Shown: positions 1 through 5,257 of the stretch, one piece after another
Layout of the letters: each line of letters starts with the position of its first letter
Position numbering within the stretch: the first letter of the stretch is position 1
From: an uncultured Bacilli bacterium
GTDB lineage: Bacteria; Bacillota_I; Bacilli_A; RF39; UBA660
DNA length: 5,257 nt
Assembly: GCA_910577075.1 (NCBI GenBank)
Contig: CAJTKV010000072.1
Location: forward strand, 1-5,257
Direction: 5' to 3'
The notes under the pieces: model-generated
The model's database searches: none
The model's input: only the letters and a program-made list of their open reading frames with translations
Told to the model about the DNA's origin: nothing
Translations under genes and position numbers: made by a program

Positions 1-948
1 AGCTACTCGTTGCTGCTCCTCCGCTACTGCTAACCAAGGAAGTTCCCCTAGATACCGCTTGGGCTCCTGAACTTAGTGCACTAACTGCACTTCCTACAGC
101 ATTTACAGTTACTACTTCTCCAGTTAATTTGCCTGCACCTCTTGTAAATTCAAAGGCATACGAATTATTCTTCAATGTTTTTCCAAGAGCTGTATTTTCA
201 TAATAACTATCGAACCAATCAGTTGAGTAATCTTTTGAAACAAATCCAGCTGTATCCTTCCACATACTCGCTGTACTAGATTTGTATTCTGTTCCTGTAA
301 TTGCAGATGATACTGCTCCCACTGCATCAGCAGTTGCTGTAAGGGGAGTTAACAAGGCTGCTGTTCCAATCGTTGCCGCATCAGTTACCATCTCGCCAAT
401 ATTTACTACTCCCTCAACAAAACCTGATGCAAAAGTTCCAAGAGTCGCACCTACTCTACCCCAGAACCCAGCTTTTTTAGGTTCTTCAGTAGTTGCTTTT
501 GGGGAAACTTGAGTTTCATTATTAAATGCCTCTAAATTGGCTTTAATTCCTTTAGCACCACTAAGTCCAAGAATAGTTGTTGCTATATACTCAGCATACA
601 TAGATGCTGTACCGGCAAATCAATCGTCAGATTCAGCTGCAGCATTCATACGAGCTACTACTGTCGTAAATAATTTCACAAAATTAGTATCTATAGCATC
701 TATAGCATTTTCCATAGATTTAATTAAGCTATCTGTTTGAAATCTATAGTCATCTGAATCAATAAAATCTTTCATTGCTATGATATCTCTTTCAAGTGTT
801 CCAATTATATTCTTAACGTTTTTCCAATCTTCATTTACTTTGGATACTGCTTTTTTGTTTGAGAATATTGAATGTAATATTCCGTATGGCTAGTATTAAC
901 AGTAAAATTTTCCATTTGGGGCAAACTTGATAACCATTTATTTTTCAT
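1..948 (-). pseudogene. Broken WXG/LXG-like effector gene, 5' part (runs off left edge)
   Basis: The start is an ATG at 948-946 with an AAGGTG ribosome binding site 6 nt upstream. Frame 0 gives only 37 residues (begins MKNKWLSSLPQ, ends TKKQYPK) before TAA at 837-835. Moving to the -1 frame at the A-AAA-AAG run (856-850) restores a long frame, interrupted by a TGA at 622-620 and then open for 206 codons to the window edge, about 316 residues in total. Residues 1-115 look mostly helical (DWKNVKNIIGTLERD, then AIDAIDTNF). The TGA replaces residue 110 in SDD-x-FAGTAS, where W would give a WxxG-like turn. Residues 160-220 are a Gly/Ala-rich hydrophobic stretch starting GFWGRVGATLGTFASGFVEG, followed by DWFDSYYENTALGKTL and another Gly/Ala/Ser-rich stretch. 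This layout is like N-terminal parts of large type VII-secreted polymorphic toxins of Bacillota. That is inferred from layout; the toxin end is outside the window. It may be a decayed gene, a phase-variable one, or a recoded one. Confidence 0.6.
850..856 (-). promoter_or_regulatory. A-AAA-AAG slippery heptamer at the frameshift point
   Basis: On the minus strand the codons ACA AAA AAG contain the heptamer A-AAA-AAG in the phase required for -1 ribosomal slippage, as in E. coli dnaX. After slippage the peptide reads SQTKK and continues AVSKVNEDW in the long frame; without it translation stops four codons later. A weak 5-bp stem (TCCAA at 844-840 with TTGGA at 827-823, 12-nt loop) begins 5 nt downstream. 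No clear Shine-Dalgarno-like stimulator lies upstream. A simple loss of one A from a seven-A run explains the same data. Confidence 0.4.
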
Positions 949-991
949 TCTAGTCACCTTCTACGTTAATGGTATCATATTTCTTAGTAAT

Positions 992-1020
992 TTTTATCTA
1001 ATTTTTTATTATATATGTAA
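992..1020 (-). promoter_or_regulatory. Possible promoter of the effector-like gene
   Basis: Reading on the minus strand, TTTACA (1020-1015) and GATAAA (997-992) are separated by 17 nt. A perfect TATAAT also lies at 1012-1007 but has no good -35 at the proper distance. The 112 nt between the upstream gene remnant and the start at 948 hold no other gene. In such AT-rich sequence chance matches are frequent, so confidence is low. Confidence 0.3.
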
Positions 1021-1060
1021 AGTTGTTGCATACTTACAAAAAAGAAAAAATTTACTTTTT

Positions 1061-1326
1061 TTAGAACAAACACATAGGATTTATATGCATCATTGATAAA
1101 TACACTTCTTCTATAAATGTTATATCTTTTTCTAATTTATTCGCTATTTCATAAATTTCATCACAGTTCCATCTATATATATCATAATAGGTGCTTGATA
1201 TGGATACCCTATGATACTTGTATTTAAATAATTTACCATTTTTATCTCTGAATACTTTTCAATAATATCATATACCATACTTCTTATTTCTTCATTATTA
1301 TAATGGAGTAAATGAGAAGCAATTTT
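1061..1326 (-). pseudogene. Frameshifted remnant of an unrecognised small gene
   Basis: One minus-strand frame runs from just after a TAA at 1329-1327 and reads ASHLLHYNNEEIRSMVYDII-EK up to about 1256. The next frame, open from AAA at 1258 to TAA at 1063-1061, reads KVFRDKNGKLFKYKY and goes on through YYDIYRWNCDEIYEIANKLE to a C-terminus NPMCLF. Adding one A to the GAAAAG run at 1260-1255 joins them into one continuous protein of about 88 residues with normal composition. No plausible ribosome binding site or start is present, so the 5' end appears lost just beyond the tRNA terminator. The region is about 20-25% GC by eye, lower than its neighbours. The family is not recognised. Its place directly upstream of an effector-like gene would suit an accessory or immunity gene of a polymorphic-toxin locus, but this is only an inference from position. 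Confidence 0.5.
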
Positions 1327-1337
1327 TTAAAACATAT

Positions 1338-1359
1338 AAAAAACAACGATTTCTCGTTG
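1338..1359 (-). terminator. Intrinsic terminator of the tRNA operon
   Basis: On the minus strand CAACGA (1359-1354), a GAAA tetraloop (1353-1350) and TCGTTG (1349-1344) form a perfect 6-bp hairpin, directly followed by six T (1343-1338). It begins 13 nt after the encoded CCA of tRNA-Asn and should end the tRNA transcript. Confidence 0.88.
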
Positions 1360-1372
1360 GTAATCTACTTAA

Positions 1373-1448
1373 TGGCGCCCAATGTAGGACTCGAACCTAC
1401 GACCTAACGGTTAACAGCCGTGCGCTCTACCGACTGAGCTAATTGGGC
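1373..1448 (-). tRNA. tRNA-Asn (anticodon GUU)
   Basis: It folds as a standard cloverleaf. The acceptor stem is GCCCAAT (1448-1442) with ATTGGGC (1383-1377), the discriminator is G at 1376, and CCA is encoded at 1375-1373. The D arm is GCTC-AGTCGGTA-GAGC. The anticodon loop is CTGTTAA, with GTT at 1415-1413, which reads AAC and AAU codons. The T arm is GTAGG-TTCGAGT-CCTAC. The outermost anticodon-stem pair (27-43) is a C/T mismatch; the remaining pairs are canonical. It lies 5 nt downstream of tRNA-Gly and shares its promoter and terminator. Confidence 0.97.
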
Positions 1449-1453
1449 ATTAA

Positions 1454-1527
1454 TGGAGCGGGTGATGGGAATCGAACCCACGTTATCAGCTTGGAAGGCT
1501 GAAGCTCTACCATTAAACTACACCCGC
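1454..1527 (-). tRNA. tRNA-Gly (anticodon UCC)
   Basis: The acceptor stem is GCGGGTG (1527-1521) with CACCCGC (1464-1458), the discriminator is T at 1457, and CCA is encoded at 1456-1454. The anticodon stem is TCAGC/GCTGA around loop CTTCCAA; the anticodon TCC (1495-1493) reads GGA and GGG. The T loop is TTCGATT. It is the first gene of a two-tRNA operon whose promoter lies about 20 nt upstream. Confidence 0.97.
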
Positions 1528-1545
1528 ATCAAGTAGACAATTAGA

Positions 1546-1573
1546 ATTATATCATAATATCATCTAATTGCAA
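1546..1573 (-). promoter_or_regulatory. Promoter of the tRNA-Gly/tRNA-Asn operon
   Basis: On the minus strand TTGCAA (1573-1568, 4 of 6 matches to the -35 consensus) is followed after 16 nt by a perfect TATAAT (1551-1546). Initiation about 7 nt further on would leave a short leader before the tRNA-Gly 5' end at 1527. It sits in the gap after the tex stop codon. Confidence 0.72.
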
Positions 1574-1599
1574 TACTTTTTTGAAAATTTTTTATAATT

Positions 1600-3756
1600 T
1601 TATGGTTTTATTAACGTTAATTGAACCTTTTGCTTTTCTAAATCGATGTTATCAACATAACATTTGACGATATCTCCAACGTTTACTATGTCATTAGGAT
1701 TTTTGACAAATGACTTACTCATTTTGGAAATATGAATTAATCCATCATCATGTAAGCCAATATCGACAAAGGCACCAAATGATGCAACATTTCTTACAGT
1801 TCCTTGTAACTCCATACCTACGCGCAAATCCTCTATGTGTAATATATCACTTTTTAAAATTGGAGCTTCTAATTCATCACGAGGATCTAATCCGGGATTT
1901 CCAAGTTCTTTGATTATATCTTCAATAGTAAAGATATCGGCCTTTAAGGTATTTGCTAAAGTTTGGGCATTCGCTTTCTTTAGGGATTCTTTGAAGGATT
2001 CTTGGTTTATATCCTTGATATCTAAAGATAGTGTATCTAATAGCTTATTAGTTAGTTCATAACTTTCAGGATGGATTCCCGTATTATCTAGAGGATTATC
2101 GCCATCGGGAATACGTAAGAAACCTATAGATTGCTCATAGACCTTTTCACTCATGCCCTTGATTTTTTTAATTTCTTCGCGATTAACTATCTTCTTTTCT
2201 TCTTTATATTTTATTATATTCTCGATGACAGATTTTGTTAATCCTGATACGTATTTTAAGATACTTTTGGAAGCTGTATTGATATTTACACCCACTTCGT
2301 TAACAACTTTAGAAGTGGTAAAATCGAGAGTCTCTCCCAAAGATTTTTGATTAACATCATATTGATATTCCCCAACACCAATAGATTTGGGATCAATCTT
2401 AACTAATTCTGAAAGGGGATCTTGAAGTCTTCTTCCAATAGATACAGCACTTCTTTTTTCAACAGCTAAATCAGGAAATTCCTCGATAGCCAGTTTTGAT
2501 GCACTGTAGATTGATGCTCCCGCTTCACTAGTTATTATATACTTACAAGGCAAATTATATTCCTTAATCATTTCAGCACAGAATTTTTCAGATTCACGAG
2601 ATGCCGTTCCATTTCCAATAGAAATGATATCGACATGATATTTTTCAATGAGATTTTTAACAATTTCCTTACTTTGTTGGATATATTTATCTTGATTAGA
2701 TCCATTTAAAAAGGGTTTAATTACAGTAGAATCTAAATACTTTCCATTGGAGTCTACAACGGCTAATTTACAGCCATTAACGTATCCAGGGTCAAATCCT
2801 AAGACAACCATTCCCTTAATTGGGCGAGTTAATAATAGATGCTCTAAATTAACACCAAAGGTATTAATGGCCTTTTCTTCAGCATTTTCCGTTAATTCAC
2901 TTCTCACTTCGCGCTCAACACTTGGCATAATTAGACGTTTAAGAGAATCTTTAATGGCATCTTTTATGAGATTTTCTCCAATAGATCCAGACACTTTTAA
3001 AATCTTCTTTTCTAAGTATTCAACAATAGCTTCATTATCGACATCAATTCCTACTGTTAGTATCTTTTCATCTTCTCCACGATTTAATGCGAGTACACGA
3101 TAGTGTTTTATTTGCTTAACTGGTTCACTAAAATCATAATACATATCATATAGTTTCTTTTCATCATTAGCATTTTTCTTTATCTTAGATGTAATGACAC
3201 CAGATTTAAACATATAATTTCTTATCCATTTGCGATAATAAGCATTGTCACTTATCCATTCAGCGATAATATATCCAGCACCTTCTAGAGCGGCTTTAGT
3301 ATCAGGAACAGCTTCACATACAAACTTTTGAGCCATTCCCTCTAGAGAACCTGACGTTGGTAGAGACATGATCATCTTGGCAAGAGGTTCAAGACCAGCT
3401 TTGATTGCTTCACTGGCTTTCGTCTTCTTCTTTTCTTTATATGGACGATATAAATCCTCTACTTCAGTAAGTTTTTTACATGCCATTATTTGGTCCTTTA
3501 GTTCATCTGTTAAAAGATCTTTCTCGGCAATTAGGCGTATAACAGCCTCTTTTCTTTCTAATAAGTTTTGATAATAGGTATATAAATCCCCTATTGCTTT
3601 AATTTGATTTTCATCTAAAGCTCCAGTGGCTTCTTTGCGATATCTAGCGATAAAGGGAATGGTTGCTCCCTCTTCCAACAACTTTAATGTCGTCTCGATT
3701 TGATTTCCGCTGATGTTTAATTCGGAAGTCAATTCTTTTATTATTAATTCATTCAT
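1600..3756 (-). CDS. tex: Tex family S1 RNA-binding transcription accessory protein
   Basis: This is a complete 718-residue Tex protein, close to the usual 715-780. The family (E. coli YhgF, B. subtilis YdcI; related to the Spt6 core) is cytoplasmic, binds nucleic acid, and is thought to act in transcription or RNA handling. Visible order: helical Tex_N domain at about 1-190 (EEGATIPFIARYRKEATG, then EDLYRPYKEKKKTKA); YqgF-like RNase H fold at about 315-445 (VLGFDPGYVNG, GNGTASRE, SEAGASIYSAS); the Tex signature RRLQDPLSELVKIDPKSIGVG at 442-462; helix-hairpin-helix motifs at about 490-550 (VNINTAS, VSGLT, IKKIKGMSE); and a C-terminal S1 domain at about 645-716 (GTVRNVASFGAFVDIG, DGLIHISKMS). 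The ATG at 3756 is chosen because GGAGG (3769-3765) lies 8 nt upstream; an in-frame TTG seven codons earlier has no such site. The stop is TAA. It appears monocistronic, with its own promoter after the LRR terminator. No frame damage is seen, even across a seven-A run. Confidence 0.97.
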   Translation of the reverse strand: MNELIIKELTSELNISGNQIETTLKLLEEGATIPFIARYRKEATGALDENQIKAIGDLYTYYQNLLERKEAVIRLIAEKDLLTDELKDQIMACKKLTEVEDLYRPYKEKKKTKASEAIKAGLEPLAKMIMSLPTSGSLEGMAQKFVCEAVPDTKAALEGAGYIIAEWISDNAYYRKWIRNYMFKSGVITSKIKKNANDEKKLYDMYYDFSEPVKQIKHYRVLALNRGEDEKILTVGIDVDNEAIVEYLEKKILKVSGSIGENLIKDAIKDSLKRLIMPSVEREVRSELTENAEEKAINTFGVNLEHLLLTRPIKGMVVLGFDPGYVNGCKLAVVDSNGKYLDSTVIKPFLNGSNQDKYIQQSKEIVKNLIEKYHVDIISIGNGTASRESEKFCAEMIKEYNLPCKYIITSEAGASIYSASKLAIEEFPDLAVEKRSAVSIGRRLQDPLSELVKIDPKSIGVGEYQYDVNQKSLGETLDFTTSKVVNEVGVNINTASKSILKYVSGLTKSVIENIIKYKEEKKIVNREEIKKIKGMSEKVYEQSIGFLRIPDGDNPLDNTGIHPESYELTNKLLDTLSLDIKDINQESFKESLKKANAQTLANTLKADIFTIEDIIKELGNPGLDPRDELEAPILKSDILHIEDLRVGMELQGTVRNVASFGAFVDIGLHDDGLIHISKMSKSFVKNPNDIVNVGDIVKCYVDNIDLEKQKVQLTLIKP

Positions 3757-3782
3757 TATGTATTCCTCCATTGTCAAGATTA

Positions 3783-3811
3783 ATTATAAGTTATTTTTTA
3801 AGAAAAAGAAA
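3783..3811 (-). promoter_or_regulatory. Likely tex promoter
   Basis: A perfect TATAAT lies at 3788-3783 on the minus strand. At 17 nt spacing the -35 is TTTCTT (3811-3806), which is weak. Initiation near 3776 would give a short leader carrying the GGAGG at 3769-3765. The upstream LRR terminator makes a separate tex promoter necessary. Confidence 0.5.
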
Positions 3812-3823
3812 TATATACCATTT

Positions 3824-3847
3824 AAAAAAAGACAAAAATTGTCTTTT
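3824..3847 (-). terminator. Intrinsic terminator of the LRR gene, overlapping its stop codon
   Basis: On the minus strand AAAAGACAA (3847-3839), loop TTT (3838-3836) and TTGTCTTTT (3835-3827) form a perfect 9-bp stem. The last stem T's run on into three more, giving a seven-T tract (3830-3824). The first stem bases are the final two A of the TAA stop (3848-3846). The stem is AT-rich, but its size and U tract suit a terminator. Confidence 0.75.
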
Positions 3848-5257
3848 ATTGATTAGGAGTTTTTCCAAGAGTTTGATCTTGATTATCTGTTGTTTCTTCT
3901 AATTCTTCACCATCTAATGTTTCATTATTATATTCATCTACTGGTGGCAAGTTATATCCCGTTACTTTAACATATACTCCTGCTTCTTGAATGGTCTCCA
4001 GGGGCCTTGCATCAACAGGGTAGTTATCAATGCCGATAAAGGCAATCTTTAAATTAGGAATGTACATTAAAAATCCCCAATCAGTTACATCATTATCCCT
4101 TAGTTCCACTTCTTCAAGAGCAGAAAAGTTTTTTAATTCATCAAAATTATTGATACTTGTACCCTTGACGATTAAGGTTTTTAAATGATCCATTTTGTAG
4201 ATATTGAAGGGTCCCCACTCAAATGGATCAACGAGATTAGGACAATTTTCAATAGAGAGATATGTCAGATTTTCAAAATCATCGACAAAAGATAGACTAT
4301 CAATATCACAGTGATCGATTACCATGGCATCATATTTAGAAGTATCAGCAATACTAAAATGCATGAAATCACTTGGAATGTTAGTTAATTTAATTCCCGT
4401 ACAATTGGGAGTATCCTCTGATATATTGTAAAAGTCAAAAGGATCTGGTGTTAAGGCAAAGGCAACCATCTCTTGATTTTCATTGCGGAGTTCAACAAAG
4501 TATGCCTCTTTAGAATCTATATAACTAATATAAAGAACTTTTGCCTCTTCCTGATAATTATCGGTTGTAAAACTTAATCTATGTTTTTCACAACTTTCGA
4601 CGATACCCGAGGCTTCTTCTTCAGAGATCAGACCTGATGCTACTAATCCACTCAATTTTTCAACATCACTTATGCGATTAAATTGAAGACTTAAAACAGT
4701 TAAGTTTTCTAGAGCTTCTAATACTTCGGGATTAGTTATCTCATTGCATTTTAGATTTAGAGTAGTAAGATTCTTTAGGTTAGCAAGAACAGATATATCA
4801 GCAATACGTGTTCCATTTATAGCAATTGTTTTTAAATTTGTTAAATTTTCTATTGGTGATAAATCCGTAATATTTTGACAATTATTAATGGTTAATTTTT
4901 CTAAATTTGTTAGACAACTTATATTTTCAATTGATGCAATATTGCAATCATTAATAATGATGCTTTTTATCGTATCACAGGAAGTTAAAGATAATAATAA
5001 AGCTTCATCTTTATCATGGGATATTATTAATTCCTTGCAACTAGTTTGATGAATTAAAAAATTTAATAAACTCGCATCTTCTAAGTTAATTTCAAACTTA
5101 GTTTCACCTTTTTCAGCTATTATTTCATATCTATTAGTTTCTGCATTCCAGTTTATATATATATCTTCAAGATTCTTAAATTCATCTGTGTAGATCATCT
5201 CACTGTTGGATACTAAGTGTTCAAATATTGCTCTTTCTTCCGAAAATTCATCATAGT
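3846..5257 (-). CDS. Leucine-rich-repeat protein with duplicated module (5' end outside window)
   Basis: The frame is open from the right edge to TAA at 3848-3846. The first in-window ATG (5198) has no convincing ribosome binding site, and 19 upstream codons (YDEFSEERAIFEHLVSNSE) are coding-like, so the start is outside; numbering here is from that ATG. Block 1 (about 76-185) has 22-residue internalin/SDS22-type repeats: LKTIAINGTRIADISVLANLKN, then LTTLNLKCNEIT. A non-LRR stretch (about 190-285) follows, then block 2 (about 288-390) with LKTLIVKGTSINNFDEL and LEEVELRDNDVTDWGFL. The tail (420-450) is acidic and polar, with no LPXTG motif or membrane anchor. Such repeats form a curved protein-binding surface; the partner is unknown. 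About ten cysteines in 450 residues are unusual for an exported Bacillota protein, but a signal peptide could lie upstream of the window. Location and function are unresolved. It ends in its own terminator, so it is not an operon partner of tex. Confidence 0.85.
   Translation of the reverse strand, partial: YDEFSEERAIFEHLVSNSEMIYTDEFKNLEDIYINWNAETNRYEIIAEKGETKFEINLEDASLLNFLIHQTSCKELIISHDKDEALLLSLTSCDTIKSIIINDCNIASIENISCLTNLEKLTINNCQNITDLSPIENLTNLKTIAINGTRIADISVLANLKNLTTLNLKCNEITNPEVLEALENLTVLSLQFNRISDVEKLSGLVASGLISEEEASGIVESCEKHRLSFTTDNYQEEAKVLYISYIDSKEAYFVELRNENQEMVAFALTPDPFDFYNISEDTPNCTGIKLTNIPSDFMHFSIADTSKYDAMVIDHCDIDSLSFVDDFENLTYLSIENCPNLVDPFEWGPFNIYKMDHLKTLIVKGTSINNFDELKNFSALEEVELRDNDVTDWGFLMYIPNLKIAFIGIDNYPVDARPLETIQEAGVYVKVTGYNLPPVDEYNNETLDGEELEETTDNQDQTLGKTPNQ

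Noticed and set aside
667..712. Short tandem repeat GCTATAGAT twice in the effector-like gene
   Set aside because: Only two 9-bp copies encoding AIDAID in a helical stretch; too small to call a repeat feature.
282..740. Plus-strand open frames at 282-512 and 537-740
   Set aside because: They are antisense to the Ala/Gly/Ser-rich coding frame of the effector-like gene, with no ribosome binding site and low-complexity products.
1..948. Genetic code 4 (TGA = Trp) for the organism
   Set aside because: Every Trp in the intact tex and LRR frames, and five others in this gene, is TGG; a single TGA in a gene that is also frameshifted is better explained by mutation.
1024..1062. Poly-A/poly-T inverted repeat after the remnant stop (AAAAAAG and CTTTTTT on the minus strand) as a terminator
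   Set aside because: The stem is almost purely A-T with a 10-nt loop and would be very weak; in such AT-rich sequence it may be chance.
1710..3571. Several plus-strand open frames of 65-118 codons within tex
   Set aside because: All lie antisense to a fully conserved Tex coding sequence, have no ribosome binding sites, and are shadows of it.
3757..3777. TTG at 3777 as the tex start
   Set aside because: It would place the GGAGG at 3769-3765 inside the coding region; the ATG at 3756 has that site at ideal spacing and gives the usual Tex N-terminus.

Overview
The window looks like a chromosomal segment of a low-GC Gram-positive bacterium (Bacillota, probably a host-associated member of the Bacilli or a relative). 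The evidence is strong AT bias, AGGAGG-type ribosome binding sites, short hairpins with U tracts as terminators, a Tex protein of the size usual in Bacillota, tRNA genes with encoded CCA, and an N-terminal region resembling Bacillota WXG/LXG-type exported proteins. Every tryptophan in the two long intact reading frames is TGG, so the standard bacterial code is assumed. All recognisable genes lie on the minus strand, so transcription runs from high to low coordinates.

In transcription order: (1) 5257-3846 is the 3' part of a leucine-rich-repeat protein gene. Its frame is open to the window edge, so its start is outside. It ends in a hairpin terminator that overlaps the stop codon. (2) 3756-1600 is a complete tex gene with its own promoter and a good ribosome binding site. 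(3) 1573-1338 is a small tRNA operon: promoter, tRNA-Gly(UCC), 5-nt spacer, tRNA-Asn(GUU), hairpin terminator. (4) 1326-1061 is a very AT-rich remnant of an unrecognised gene, broken by one frameshift. (5) 948-1 is the 5' part of a WXG/LXG-like, probably type VII-secreted effector-like gene, running off the left edge. It has a good ribosome binding site and start, but a -1 frameshift lies on an A-AAA-AAG heptamer and an in-frame TGA stands where a Trp would fit.

The right two thirds is thus ordinary housekeeping sequence plus an LRR protein, while the left third, downstream of the tRNA operon, looks like a decaying or phase-switched accessory locus of the polymorphic-toxin kind. The two points most worth a second look are the slippery heptamer at the exact frameshift site of the effector-like gene, and a duplicated module of about 210 residues in the LRR protein, with three cysteine pairs at the identical offset of 212 residues.
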